DNA of 64,000 nt from Bacillus mesophilus (GCF_011008845.1 NZ_JAAIWM010000002.1:186001-250000), one strand, 5' to 3'. Positions 17,834 through 26,979 are shown, counted from the stretch's first letter. The notes: a model not told the origin generated them from the letters alone. Made by a program: numbers and translations.

Positions 17834-18478
17834 TTATTTATTTATAATATTTACAACCTGTTTCATTAAAATTGGTGAACTATATGCTTCAAAGGCTGAG
17901 GCAAGCGCGATTACAAAGCAGACAATCACTGCAACTCCAGTATATCTACTAAAGATTTGCATAAATGGTAAATTAGCTCGTTTTGAGATAATCTGTCCGA
18001 TTAACCTCAGAGAAAATGACACCGCTATCGTTCCCACAATGATGAATGCTGGGATAATAATTAAGTTTTGTGGAAGGACAGAAACAAACGATAATAAAAA
18101 TCCTTCCCAGCCTAATTGATTTACTAAAAATCCTACTGTAAAGCCCACAACAATTCCCTTTAAGAATAACAGAATTAAAATAATCGGTAATCCGATAATA
18201 GAAATTCCTAAAATCCACATTAATCCTATATATTTTAAATGATGCGTGTAGCTTTGAAGAAACAATTGATTTGCGTTAGCAAAATCACCCTCTACAACCT
18301 GTCCAAAAAAACGACTTAAGTAAAGATAAAGATCTGTTTTCTGACTTGGACTCAAACTATTAACAACAATCGCACCAAATACAATTCCCATCATAAATAA
18401 CACAGTAATAAATAAATAGATAGAGGAATGCTCTTTTATATGTATAGATATAACATGCTTCAGTGATTGGTTCTTCAT
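17834..18478 (-). CDS. spoIIM: Stage II sporulation protein M
   Basis: Membrane protein of the SpoIIDMP complex that dissolves septal peptidoglycan during engulfment. From ATG 18478 (after GGAGGA) it is 214 aa, the same as B. subtilis. Hydrophobic helices and the family stretches GIVFGAIVVNSL, LKGIVVGFTVGFLVNQLG and VLPQN are present. A weak sigma-E-like promoter lies upstream. Confidence 0.95.
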   Translation of the reverse strand: MKNQSLKHVISIHIKEHSSIYLFITVLFMMGIVFGAIVVNSLSPSQKTDLYLYLSRFFGQVVEGDFANANQLFLQSYTHHLKYIGLMWILGISIIGLPIILILLFLKGIVVGFTVGFLVNQLGWEGFLLSFVSVLPQNLIIIPAFIIVGTIAVSFSLRLIGQIISKRANLPFMQIFSRYTGVAVIVCFVIALASAFEAYSSPILMKQVVNIINK

Positions 18479-18558
18479 ACGGCTCCTCCTATTCGCATAT
18501 TCACAATTGGCCATCAGCTCTATGTAAAAAAACACACTTGTTTAATTGCTCTTATTTG

Positions 18559-18586
18559 ATTTTATGAGCTTTTTCCAAATCTATGA
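18559..18586 (-). promoter_or_regulatory. Possible sigma-E promoter of spoIIM
   Basis: TCATAGA (18586-18580), 13 bp, CATAAAAT (18566-18559), loosely matching the sigma-E pattern kmATAtT-N13/14-CATAcAnT. spoIIM is a known sigma-E gene; the site itself is weak. Confidence 0.35.
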
Positions 18587-18665
18587 CAATTTAATAGTGA
18601 AAAAATATTTCGGTCTCTCAATCTATATGCTATACTCTGAAAAATGAATACGGAGGTCATCAAAC

Positions 18666-19226
18666 ATGAAGCCAATCTTACTAGATTTCCCTAGCCACTT
18701 TTCAACCAAAAGACTGTTCATTCGCATGCCACAACCAGGAGACGGGAAGGTCGTTCACGATGCTATTAAAGCTTCTTGTGAAGAGTTAAAGCCTTGGCTT
18801 CCATTTGCCAAGAAAGATCAGACGTTAGAGCAAGTAGAAGAAAACATTAGAGAGGCTCATGCTAAATTTTTGTTACGTGAGGATTTAAGATTACTAGTCT
18901 TTCACCTCGAAACAGGTGAGTTTATCGGATCATCAGGATTACATCGAATCGACTGGGATGTTCCAAAATTCGAGATCGGATACTGGGTTGATACTAGATA
19001 TGCAGGGAAGGGCTATATAACAGAAGCTGTTGAGGGAATCACTAAGTTTGCCTTCGATGAACTACATGCTAGGCGTGTTGAGATTAGAATGGATTCAAAA
19101 AATGAACGAAGTCGCGCTATACCCGAAAGACTCGGCTATGAATTAGAGGGAATTTTAAGAAATGATGATCTAGCATTGGATGGTTCAGGGCTTCGAGATA
19201 CCTGTATATACTCGGTTGTTAGATAA
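18666..19226 (+). CDS. GNAT acetyltransferase, RimJ/RimL type
   Basis: 186 aa. N-terminal FSTKRLFIRMP is the usual opening beta strand; the acetyl-CoA loop is in DTRYAGKGYITEA (about 112-124); the conserved NERSRAIPERLGYELEGILRND follows, though the usual Asn-xx-Ser is altered to SRAIPE. Probably modifies the amino group of a protein N-terminus or small molecule. ATG follows CGGAGGTC. Confidence 0.88.
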   Translation: MKPILLDFPSHFSTKRLFIRMPQPGDGKVVHDAIKASCEELKPWLPFAKKDQTLEQVEENIREAHAKFLLREDLRLLVFHLETGEFIGSSGLHRIDWDVPKFEIGYWVDTRYAGKGYITEAVEGITKFAFDELHARRVEIRMDSKNERSRAIPERLGYELEGILRNDDLALDGSGLRDTCIYSVVR

Positions 19227-19274
19227 AAAAAATACACAAGCTGGTGACGACATTACCCAGCTTGTGTATTTTTT
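19227..19274. terminator. Bidirectional terminator
   Basis: 18-bp stem AAAAAATACACAAGCTGG / CCAGCTTGTGTATTTTTT, 12-base loop, T-runs on both strands. It can end both the acetyltransferase (plus) and the lipoprotein gene (minus). Confidence 0.9.
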
Positions 19275-19280
19275 TATTTA

Positions 19281-19805
19281 TTAATCTTCAGTACCTAATA
19301 TAAGTGTCGAAAATGCAAAAGAACTATTATTAATTTTGCAGCGAATTACGAGACCATGCACTAATTTCTCTTCAACTGAAAGCTCTGGGTATTGCTCTAA
19401 TACATAACTGCTTTCGAAAATAAATTCTAGCTTTCCGTCTACTATAGAACCCATGTGCAATGGTTGGCCTTCATATTCCGAAACGATATTCCCCTTCTGA
19501 TCAAGGAGATACTCATACACTTCAAGCTCCTCAGCTTCAAAGTTTCGTGCTTGAACTTGAATAGTATCTCCATACGTAACACTGGGTAAGTCACTCCATC
19601 GTTTACCAATCATAAACTCCTTGATATTCGCTTCAATTTCTTCCTGTTTTTCATTATATACATCGCCATAATAAATAGTAGGTAATTCCTCAGAGCCAGC
19701 CGATATTTTAATAGCTGGCTCCTCAGTTCCCGTTTGACAAGAGGATAGTATTGCACACAAGAGTATAGTCATTATGAAAAATCGGTTCGAAGTCTTTTTT
19801 TTCAT
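19281..19805 (-). CDS. Lipoprotein, unknown
   Basis: 174 aa from ATG 19805 (GAGG nine bases before). Signal MKKKTSNRF then a hydrophobic stretch and lipobox LSSC. The rest is a secreted beta-rich domain with no family that I know. It overlaps no gene; the hydrolase gene ends 18 bp upstream, so they may be co-transcribed. Confidence 0.75.
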   Translation of the reverse strand: MKKKTSNRFFIMTILLCAILSSCQTGTEEPAIKISAGSEELPTIYYGDVYNEKQEEIEANIKEFMIGKRWSDLPSVTYGDTIQVQARNFEAEELEVYEYLLDQKGNIVSEYEGQPLHMGSIVDGKLEFIFESSYVLEQYPELSVEEKLVHGLVIRCKINNSSFAFSTLILGTED

Positions 19806-19823
19806 AGAGCATAACCTCATTCC

Positions 19824-20798
19824 CTATTTCGAGTCTTGCAATGTACGATCTAAAAACAACTTAAGTCGCTCTTTATATTCCTCTTCCGCTACTGTATACG
19901 CCTCTGTATGCCCTGCTCCAGCTACTATCCATAGCTCTTTATCCCTAGAATTTGCTGCATCATATATCTCATACGCCATTTCAGTTGGAACTAACGCATC
20001 TTGATCACCGTGAATGATAAATAGAGGTAATTTACTGTTTTTCACGCTTTCAATCGCGGAAGCTTCTTCAAACGTATAGCCTGCTCTTATATTAGTAATG
20101 ACACTTGTAACCTCCATAATAGGAAACGCTGGTAGTTTGTATAAATACCTTAACTGATGAGATAATTCATCCTTCACAGATGTATAGCCACTATCTTCAA
20201 TGATTCCTTTTACTTGTTCTGGAAGCTCTTCCCCACTAGTCATTAAAACAGTAGCTGCTCCCATTGAAAAACCGTGAAGAAAGATTGCATGTTGATTCTT
20301 GCTTTCTATTAGAAATTGAATCCAATTCACATAATCATTTCGATCATGCCACCCATAACCGATATAATCGCCTTCACTTTCTCCATGTCCTCTTGCATCA
20401 GGTTTTAATACGTCATACCCAAGATCATAGTAATATTTTGTAATACCTGGCATTTGTTCGCTATTACCTTTATAGCCATGAGCAAGAATGACTGCCTTTC
20501 CATTAGAATTTTCATTCTTCAAGAAACGACCACTTAAATTTAAACCATCATTAGATTTTATTGTGACGATTTCGAAATGTTGTTGCTCAGTCCATTCCAT
20601 AAGCTCAGCTAATTTCGTTTGTTGTTCCTCTGTTTCTAGTAAACTAGCAGCTGCTACACTTTCTCCTCCACCATGAAGCTTAGGGCCTTCCTCAGCTCGG
20701 TTAATAGCCACATTGTAAAAGTAGTTGCCGGCAACTCCTAAAAGTACGACAAACAAAAGGAGTAATATAACCCCAACTCTTATGATTTTCTTGTACAA
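19824..20798 (-). CDS. Alpha/beta hydrolase, membrane anchored (YqkD-like)
   Basis: 324 aa. One N-terminal membrane helix, then an alpha/beta hydrolase domain: oxyanion region AHGYKGN, nucleophile elbow HGFSMGAA, acid IIHGDQDALVP and histidine AGAGHTEAY. The start is TTG with AGGGGA seven bases before. This resembles B. subtilis YqkD, which lies in the same chromosomal neighbourhood. Substrate unknown. Confidence 0.82.
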   Translation of the reverse strand: MYKKIIRVGVILLLLFVVLLGVAGNYFYNVAINRAEEGPKLHGGGESVAAASLLETEEQQTKLAELMEWTEQQHFEIVTIKSNDGLNLSGRFLKNENSNGKAVILAHGYKGNSEQMPGITKYYYDLGYDVLKPDARGHGESEGDYIGYGWHDRNDYVNWIQFLIESKNQHAIFLHGFSMGAATVLMTSGEELPEQVKGIIEDSGYTSVKDELSHQLRYLYKLPAFPIMEVTSVITNIRAGYTFEEASAIESVKNSKLPLFIIHGDQDALVPTEMAYEIYDAANSRDKELWIVAGAGHTEAYTVAEEEYKERLKLFLDRTLQDSK

Positions 20799-20899
20799 GA
20801 TGCATTCCCCTTTACTAACTCTTTCTTTTTACCTATTTTATCAGATTTCAACAACAAATAGATAAATATAAATAGGGTATTCTCTTACCAAAATAGGGA

Positions 20900-20931
20900 A
20901 GGCCCAAATCATGATGACTTGGGCCTGTTTT
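20900..20931. terminator. Terminator-like hairpin
   Basis: AGGCCCAA / TTGGGCCT stem with inner AATC/GACT partly paired, then GTTTTA on the plus strand. U-run is weak on both strands; which transcript it ends is not clear. Confidence 0.4.
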
Positions 20932-20950
20932 ACCAGATAAGAAAGTATAA

Positions 20951-21124
20951 GTTTTTTCGATTGGAGTCTATGTCTAGCTCCAGCGCCCAGCCCCTCGAGG
21001 GAAAAAGGGAGTTTACTTTTTCCTAGGTCAAATAACCCTTCGAGAATAAAAGGGAAAAACCACCCTTTTTTTCTCGAAGGAACATTTGCTATGCCTGAGG
21101 CTAAACAGGGCGCTTGCGCTTTTC
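20951..21124. repeat. Dispersed repeat of Bacillaceae (TGTCTAGCTCCAGCGCC...GGCGCTTGCGCTTTTC type)
   Basis: Starts near TTTTTTCGATTGGAG, contains TGTCTAGCTCCAGCGCC and ends GGGCGCTTGCGCTTTTC, directly at the stop codon of the downstream-oriented EndoQ-like gene. The middle holds an 18-bp hairpin with one mismatch (CCTTCGAGAATAAAAGGG / CCCTTTTTTTCTCGAAGG). I recognise the ends as those of a repeat present in many copies in Bacillus-type genomes. The variable middle and conserved outer stem suggest an RNA or DNA structure. Confidence 0.75.
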
Positions 21125-22288
21125 TTAATGATCTACCTTTCCATACTTTCCTCCACCACCCACTTGAAACGAGAGCGTTCCATTCCTTGCAGAAATGATG
21201 GCTTTTGCAACAGTTGGCGATACAAGTTCTCTGAGTGTGTCTTCAGGTGCTTTGTGAACGATTGCCATTTCTGTTTTAAAATAATCGCGAAGTTTATCAA
21301 GTGTTTTGGGACCAAGACCTGGGATAAATTCAAGTGGGACTTGATGAATATAAGGTGGTCTAGGTTGAAACTCACCTGTAAAGGTTCTCAGCTCAAGGAG
21401 ACGGTCATACACTCCTTTAACCACCTTTTGACAGCCACATGCTGGACATGCCACTGTTGTATCTTCCAGTAAGGTTAAGCATTGATCACAGGTCGTGCGG
21501 TGATATTTACCAAGCTTCGGATCTAAGCCATAGTTTGCAACAATTTCTCTTCCCTCTTCACGATGCAGGACCTTTCGTAATTCCTCAAATGACGGAGCAG
21601 CCATTTTCATGATCTGATGTTCACGTCCAATTTTCGGCAAGGAGTGAGCATCAGAATTCGTAACATAGCTAAAAGAATGTAACTCCTCTATTTGATCGGC
21701 CATTGCCGTATTAGAACTAAGACCCAATTCAACTGCATCTATATATGCTGGATCAAATACTTCTTCAAGAGTAGCTGTTACCCCTTTTCCATATAAGCTT
21801 TTGTATGGTGTGAAAATATGTGCTGGGATAAATAGACCGTCCAGCTCTTTGACTTTCCTTTGCAGTTCCATTCCATCGACATACATTCTTTGAGAACTTA
21901 ATGTGATATTTTTCATACGCTGACTCATCCAGGCTGAAAACTCTCTCATTTTGGCAATGGTCGGTAAGTATGCTAGTACATGAATAGGACCTTTACACTT
22001 ATCATCGTAGATCTCAATTTCAGATCCAAGAATGAGTGTTACGTGTTTAAAACGCAAGCCACCTTCTTCTAGCTCTACTACTTCCCCTGTTTGAATGAAC
22101 TGTTCTAATTCATTAAGCACCTCTGGGACATGACAATCAATAACACCGATTAGATCCATCCCTTTTTTCTCTGTGGACTCTATTAATATGTTCTCGATCG
22201 TTAAAGACCTGGCACCCGTTATTTTAACTGGCTTTCCTGATCCTGTTCTTCCAATATGTATATGTAGATCAACATAATACTCTTCCAT
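21125..22288 (-). CDS. Endonuclease Q family protein (YqxK-like)
   Basis: 387 aa. Endonuclease Q cuts 5' of deaminated bases (uracil, hypoxanthine) in DNA. PHP-type metal motifs: DLHIHIGR (7-14) and TNSDAHSLPKIGREH (210-224). A zinc ribbon has C267-x2-C270 and C281-x2-C284. The C-terminus has a helix-hairpin-helix (FIPGLGPKTLDKL). It follows nudF by 3 nt, as yqxK does in B. subtilis. Confidence 0.85.
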   Translation of the reverse strand: MEEYYVDLHIHIGRTGSGKPVKITGARSLTIENILIESTEKKGMDLIGVIDCHVPEVLNELEQFIQTGEVVELEEGGLRFKHVTLILGSEIEIYDDKCKGPIHVLAYLPTIAKMREFSAWMSQRMKNITLSSQRMYVDGMELQRKVKELDGLFIPAHIFTPYKSLYGKGVTATLEEVFDPAYIDAVELGLSSNTAMADQIEELHSFSYVTNSDAHSLPKIGREHQIMKMAAPSFEELRKVLHREEGREIVANYGLDPKLGKYHRTTCDQCLTLLEDTTVACPACGCQKVVKGVYDRLLELRTFTGEFQPRPPYIHQVPLEFIPGLGPKTLDKLRDYFKTEMAIVHKAPEDTLRELVSPTVAKAIISARNGTLSFQVGGGGKYGKVDH

Positions 22289-22291
22289 AGC

Positions 22292-22846
22292 CTAGCGTTC
22301 CATTGCCTTCTTTAATTCTAAATATTGTACAGCATAAGCCGTTTTAGCATCATAAATCTTTTGCTCCTGGATATACTGTTTTGCTTCCTCTAGAGATAAC
22401 TCTATGACTTCAACAAATTCATCTTCATCTAATTCTAGCTTATTCACTTTTTTCGATAGACCTTCTGCTATGTATACATGAACAATTTCATCAGCAAATC
22501 CCGGAGAGGTGTAAAAAGAAATGAGATGATCTAGTGTTTCACATTCATATCCTGTTTCTTCTTCAAGCTCTCTTCTTGCTGTTAGCTCGGGCTTCTCTCC
22601 TTTTTCTAGCTTTCCTGCTGGAATCTCTACTAACTCTCTCTCCAACGCCTTTCTAAACTGGCGAACCATTACGATTTTCCCATCGCTTGTAATCGGGATT
22701 ACCGCTACTGCACCAGGGTGTTTGATTATTTCACGTGTACTGGTTTTGCCATTTGGTAGAAGTACCTCTTCAAATACTAAATCAATTACTCTTCCTTCAA
22801 ATAATGTTTTAGAAGTGAGAGTCTTTTCCTCAAAGGATGATTTCAT
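22292..22846 (-). CDS. nudF: ADP-ribose pyrophosphatase NudF
   Basis: 184 aa Nudix enzyme that hydrolyses ADP-ribose to AMP and ribose-5-phosphate. The Nudix box is complete at 78-100 (GKLEKGE...RRELEEETGY). VEIPAGKLE and TSPGFADE are typical of the ADPR subfamily. It forms an operon with the EndoQ-like gene and is divergent from mciZ. Confidence 0.92.
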   Translation of the reverse strand: MKSSFEEKTLTSKTLFEGRVIDLVFEEVLLPNGKTSTREIIKHPGAVAVIPITSDGKIVMVRQFRKALERELVEIPAGKLEKGEKPELTARRELEEETGYECETLDHLISFYTSPGFADEIVHVYIAEGLSKKVNKLELDEDEFVEVIELSLEEAKQYIQEQKIYDAKTAYAVQYLELKKAMER

Positions 22847-22918
22847 GTTTTTCGCTCCTCGTTCTATCTAAGTATAGTCCTTCATACATTTTATCATAGT
22901 GAATAGGGGGAATTAAAA

Positions 22919-23098
22919 ATGAAAATCCATCTGCATAACCAAGGTATATATATGGCGGGAAAAGCCTGGGAAATTCAAAGAAAGCTAAAAGAATATAGTA
23001 AACATTATGATAGTGTGGCTGATTGGATTGCTGATGAAAGAGCCGGTAAGAAAAAGAATAATGTTATTCCCTTTGCAGCCAAGAAATCTACTAAGTAG
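22919..23098 (+). CDS. mciZ: MciZ-type FtsZ inhibitor, with C-terminal extension
   Basis: 59 aa. The first 40 residues follow B. subtilis MciZ, a mother-cell peptide that caps FtsZ filaments: MKIHxxxxGI, GKAWEIQRKLKEY, VADWI are aligned with MKVH, GKAWEIRAKLKEY, VKDWI. The location next to nudF fits. ATG follows AGGGGGAAT. CATACATT at 22883-22890 matches the sigma-E -10 element, as expected for a mother-cell gene, but the -35 is poor. The extra 19 residues are basic (RAGKKKNN, AAKKSTK); the B. subtilis peptide stops at 40. Confidence 0.85.
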   Translation: MKIHLHNQGIYMAGKAWEIQRKLKEYSKHYDSVADWIADERAGKKKNNVIPFAAKKSTK

Positions 23099-23258
23099 CA
23101 AGATTAATTTTCACTAGACCTAACCACATAGTTGATAGGTATAATTTCATTCCTCTACCTTAGACTACTTATTTTCCCCTTTTCTAATGTTTTGATAAGA
23201 TAGTTGTAGTGAACAAGTATTAAACTTGTTGGACTATTTATTAAGGAGGATTATTCCC

Positions 23259-24167
23259 TTGAATAGACGATCTATCGGAAACTCCGAGCTTTATGTTAGT
23301 GAGATTGGTTTAGGTTGTATGTCACTAGGTACAGAGGTTGAAAAAGCAAAATCAATTATTGATGAAGCAATTGAGCTTGGCGTTAATTATTTGGATACAG
23401 CAGATTTATATGATCGCGGTGTAAATGAAGAAATTGTTGGAGAAGCCATTAAGAACAAAAGGGACTCCATCATCTTGGCAACAAAGGTTGGTAATCGCTG
23501 GGCAGATGAGCAGGAAGGTTGGAGCTGGGACCCTAGTAAGACTTATATAAAAAGAGCCGTTAAAGATAGCCTTAGACGACTTCAAACAGATTATATAGAT
23601 TTATATCAGCTACATGGAGGTACCATTGAGGACCACATTGATGAAACCATCGAAGCTTTTGAGGAACTCAAATCTGAGGGATATATTCGCTATTACGGAA
23701 TTTCTTCAATTAGACCGAATGTTATTCGTGAATATCTAAACAATTCCTCAATGATAAGTGCCATGATGCAATATAGTATGTTCGATCGTCGTCCTGAAGA
23801 AGAGATACTGGATTTACTAGCTGACCACTCAGTGAGCGTGATCGCAAGAGGTCCACTTGCAAGAGGTCTATTAACAGACGCCTGGGCAGATAGAGTAAAT
23901 GAAAAAGGATACCTCCATCTATCAAAGGAAGACATTGAAAACAGCCTAGGAAAGTTAGTTACGACACTTCCTAGACGACCATTACAGGAATTTGCACTTA
24001 AGTATTGTTTAGCCCACAAAGCAGTCGCTTCCGTTATCCCTGGGGCTAGTAATATTATTCAAGTCAGAAAAAACATTGAAGCTGGTTTATCAATACCGCT
24101 GACTGAGGAAGAAATCACGAAGATCCAAGCATTAATTCCTGCGGAAGACTATCAACAACACCGTTGA
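23259..24167 (+). CDS. Aldo/keto reductase (YqkF-like)
   Basis: 302 aa from TTG 23259, with AGGAGG nine bases before; an ATG eleven codons earlier has no ribosome site. The AKR catalytic set is present: D in NYLDTADLYDRG, Y in LYDRG, K in LATKVGNR, H in YQLHGGT. NADPH-binding residues lie in IPGASNIIQVRKN. This matches B. subtilis YqkF in length and position. Physiological substrate unknown. Confidence 0.9.
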   Translation: MNRRSIGNSELYVSEIGLGCMSLGTEVEKAKSIIDEAIELGVNYLDTADLYDRGVNEEIVGEAIKNKRDSIILATKVGNRWADEQEGWSWDPSKTYIKRAVKDSLRRLQTDYIDLYQLHGGTIEDHIDETIEAFEELKSEGYIRYYGISSIRPNVIREYLNNSSMISAMMQYSMFDRRPEEEILDLLADHSVSVIARGPLARGLLTDAWADRVNEKGYLHLSKEDIENSLGKLVTTLPRRPLQEFALKYCLAHKAVASVIPGASNIIQVRKNIEAGLSIPLTEEEITKIQALIPAEDYQQHR

Positions 24168-24182
24168 TTTCGTGTGTAAATT

Positions 24183-24234
24183 AATAAGACCACACAGGTT
24201 AGATTTATATAACCAGGTGTGGTCTTATTTTATT
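24183..24234 (+). terminator. Terminator of the aldo/keto reductase gene
   Basis: Long stem AATAAGACCACAC / GTGTGGTCTTATT with an inner GGTT/AACC pairing, followed by TTTA. Lies 16 bp past the stop codon. Confidence 0.8.
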
Positions 24235-24288
24235 TATAGTTTAACCAATCAACTTCTTTAAGTGTAACTTCCACAATCACTTATTAAA

Positions 24289-24474
24289 TTAAATTGCATA
24301 GATCAATAAACTACCCCAAAAAAGCAATATGATCATGTTGGTTACTAAACTTAAAGTAATATGAGTATTTATATTAAAGACAATTAGTGGCTTATTGATA
24401 TTCAAATTAAATAGTATGTGAAACAATATATAAACACCGGTGATAAATATAAGGGTAAGTAGAATTTTCCTCAA
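24289..24474 (-). CDS. Small membrane protein, 61 aa
   Basis: TTG at 24474 has GAGGGGG five bases before it and gives MRKILLTLIFITGVYILFHIL... with two hydrophobic segments. The frame remains open upstream to a TTG at 24549 (86 aa) with a cysteine-rich start, but without a ribosome site. Family not recognised. Confidence 0.6.
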   Translation of the reverse strand: MRKILLTLIFITGVYILFHILFNLNINKPLIVFNINTHITLSLVTNMIILLFWGSLLIYAI

Positions 24475-24604
24475 CGATTCCCCCTCGATTTCATAAACAA
24501 TATTGTCTATAATGGATGATCCTTTACAGCAGCATTGCCCTTCACACAATAAGAGCTGCTATATTTGACATCACCATTTTCAAGCTATTCACCATAAGAA
24601 ATTG

Positions 24605-25210
24605 TTATTCTCCTGGCAGATAACCTATAACTTTGTTTGTAGCAACATCAACCAGTATAATTGATGTACTTACTACACTATTTTCTTTATCTTCAAAAGA
24701 AACAGAGAATACCTCTTTACCTTCATAATTCTGTTCTAACAACTCATACTCTTTAGTAACTAAGACTTTAGTGACTGTTGCACTTTTCAATTCTTCGTGG
24801 GCACTCTCACTCCAACCTTTTTCTTTTAAAAAGTTCCAAGCTATTTCTCCAATGTTTATATAATGATACGAGATCAGTTCATTAATTTTGCTAACAGAAC
24901 TAACGGACAAAGAATAAATGGTATGTGTATCCTCTGTATTCATGATTGTTCCAAATTTTTCATCAATCCAAAGATAATATGTGCTCTCCCCGATCTCAAT
25001 TTTAAATTCAGGGTCTGCCATATTGACAATACCTGGTTGTTTTTCTGCACTATTTACTGCGTCTTCAATTAATTCAATTGTTTCTTTATCCTCTACAACT
25101 AATGTTCCGGAACTGTTCACTATTGTAGCAATCGTTACCTGTTCTAAGCTTTTACTAGTCTGCTGACAGCCCAATAAACTAATTGATATAAGAAATAAGA
25201 CTTTACTCAT
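24605..25210 (-). CDS. Lipoprotein with YhfM-like domain
   Basis: 201 aa; signal SKVLFLISISLLGC with lipobox cysteine at residue 15. The N-terminal domain (IELIEDAVNSAEKQPGIVNMADPEF ... YYLWID...YSLSVSSVSKINELI in parts) has the layout of YhfM-type Bacillus lipoproteins, also seen in the gene at 31013. A separate C-terminal domain follows. The ribosome site is far from the ATG (about 18 bases), so translation may be weak. Confidence 0.7.
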   Translation of the reverse strand: MSKVLFLISISLLGCQQTSKSLEQVTIATIVNSSGTLVVEDKETIELIEDAVNSAEKQPGIVNMADPEFKIEIGESTYYLWIDEKFGTIMNTEDTHTIYSLSVSSVSKINELISYHYINIGEIAWNFLKEKGWSESAHEELKSATVTKVLVTKEYELLEQNYEGKEVFSVSFEDKENSVVSTSIILVDVATNKVIGYLPGE

Positions 25211-25344
25211 TTTGTTTATAGATAAACCCTCCCTTAACTACCTTTGTAATATTGACGAATAAATTCCATAATCCGTTTCAAATATATTTCTTATTTATCC
25301 TAAGTTCTTTTGATTTTTTGATACGTAATTTCACTTGACCAAGT

Positions 25345-25734
25345 TCATGTTTCTGATTTCTTCACCTTTTTCCACTGATTGTATATTTGAAATAGAGAAA
25401 ACAGTATTACAATCCAAACTAATTCGTTATCGAAAGAAAGTCCAGTTGATGACTCTCCACCTAAAATAGTAAATAAGGACATTAAAAAAAGTATGTATAC
25501 TGTTAAGGCTATTTGCCACTTTAAAATCTCTTTACTGTTTATGTTTTTGGTTTTTTTATATAGAAGACTAAATAATAATAATCCTAAAATTATAGGAATT
25601 AAAATCCCTTGTGGAATGGTACCTGTGAGTGAAGTTCTTGGGAAATAGTCATAAGCAAACAGTAACGTAAAAACTATGATTATAACAATTTCGAATGGTT
25701 TAAGCTTCATATGAGAGGCCATTTTTTTATACAT
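25345..25734 (-). CDS. Membrane protein, 129 aa
   Basis: Four hydrophobic segments (IVIIIVFTLLFAYDYF, GILIPIILGLLLFSLLY, IALTVYILFLMSLF, LVWIVILFSLFQIY). No family recognised. Same strand as neighbouring small membrane genes. Confidence 0.65.
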   Translation of the reverse strand: MYKKMASHMKLKPFEIVIIIVFTLLFAYDYFPRTSLTGTIPQGILIPIILGLLLFSLLYKKTKNINSKEILKWQIALTVYILFLMSLFTILGGESSTGLSFDNELVWIVILFSLFQIYNQWKKVKKSET

Positions 25735-25904
25735 AATTATTTATATTCCTTCCCGTTACTTTATACGTAAAATAAGATTCGTAATTTACAAGGATCGGAT
25801 CCGTTAGAAGTTTACGAATTATGCTTGTTGCTGATTATGTGGATGGATGGAATTTTAACATAACTATTTATTCTATTGTAAATAATATACATAGGTGATT
25901 AAAT

Positions 25905-26681
25905 ATGAAATTAAAATTATATTTATTGTTAAGCTTTTTGTTGGTGGTTACAGCTGTGTTCCCAATAGAATCAGTAGCTGATGAGACAGATACTGATCGT
26001 GTTAGCCAGCAGTTTATTGGTGCAATTTTTAGAAGAGACCAATATAAATTGAGAAAACTGGTAATACCAACTGTCAAAATCCCTGAGATAAGAGAAGATA
26101 CTCCTATTACAAGAATACAAGGACTACCTTCATCTAAAAAAGATACAAAGGTCTTCATCGGTTACTTTGGTGAAGAAAAAATAGAGGATCATGACGAAGG
26201 AATTAGGAGAATCGCATTTATTTGGGAGGTTACCGTAACTAGGGATAAAGTTACTAACATCACAGTTGTTTCGGATGCGGCTAACCCTTTTATGAATGAA
26301 CTTAGAGCAACTAAGACGTATAAGAGTAAAAATAATAAGACAGTCCTAGTACCTTCATATTTCCCTAATGATGTAACCCATGTGAAGAGCCATACCAATG
26401 AAGATAAAATCTCTATAGAGTATAAAAGTCACGAAAGCATTCTGACGCTTAAAGCATCTCCATTCAATACCCAGAACTTAAACCCTATAAATCAAGGTTT
26501 TGTTCAAGTAAAGGTTAAAGATGGCGAAGAGACATATATCAAGAAACTTTCAGATGGTTTCCAAATTAATTTTGTTGATGATGGTCTGCAATATTCTGTT
26601 AGCTTTAAGATTCACAAACACAGTGCAAGCAATAAAGCAAAAAGTGAATTAATACAAGTGGTGAATTCGATGTTTAGATAA
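25905..26681 (+). CDS. Secreted protein, unknown
   Basis: 258 aa with a signal peptide (KLKLYLLLSFLLVVTAVFPIESVA). The middle contains a Cys-free alpha/beta region with DPS-like lengths that I cannot assign; the second half (LVPSYFPNDVTHVKSHTNEDK) has the look of DUF4367-type carbohydrate or wall-binding sensor domains. ATG follows AGGTGA. It is on the plus strand, against its neighbours. Confidence 0.65.
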   Translation: MKLKLYLLLSFLLVVTAVFPIESVADETDTDRVSQQFIGAIFRRDQYKLRKLVIPTVKIPEIREDTPITRIQGLPSSKKDTKVFIGYFGEEKIEDHDEGIRRIAFIWEVTVTRDKVTNITVVSDAANPFMNELRATKTYKSKNNKTVLVPSYFPNDVTHVKSHTNEDKISIEYKSHESILTLKASPFNTQNLNPINQGFVQVKVKDGEETYIKKLSDGFQINFVDDGLQYSVSFKIHKHSASNKAKSELIQVVNSMFR

Positions 26682-26784
26682 GATCTATTTATGCTATTTA
26701 TTGAAGGGGATTATTTCAAACGATTTTGTTTTGATTCCCTTCGACAAAGGGCATAACGCTTCTTAGCTTAATGCCTTAGAAAAT

Positions 26785-26979
26785 TTATGTACTAACTATT
26801 ACTGAATAAATAAACAAGATTACCATTACAATTACTATTACGTTTTTAGAAAATTGCTTTACTCTATCACCTTCATATATCTTCAGTAACAAGTAAAAAA
26901 AGCCTACAACCCAGATTCCATCTTGAAAAAAAGTAGAAATTATATTCCTTAACATATTAAATAAAAAATATAAATTCAT
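26785..26979 (-). CDS. Small membrane protein, 64 aa
   Basis: Two hydrophobic segments (GIWVVGFFYLLLKIY, NVIVIVMVILFIYSVIV). ATG has GGAGAGGG six bases before it. Not recognised. Confidence 0.6.
   Translation of the reverse strand: MNLYFLFNMLRNIISTFFQDGIWVVGFFYLLLKIYEGDRVKQFSKNVIVIVMVILFIYSVIVST

Noticed and set aside
21133-21375. Minus-strand 80-residue frame inside the EndoQ-like gene
   Set aside because: Alternative frame within a well-supported family gene.
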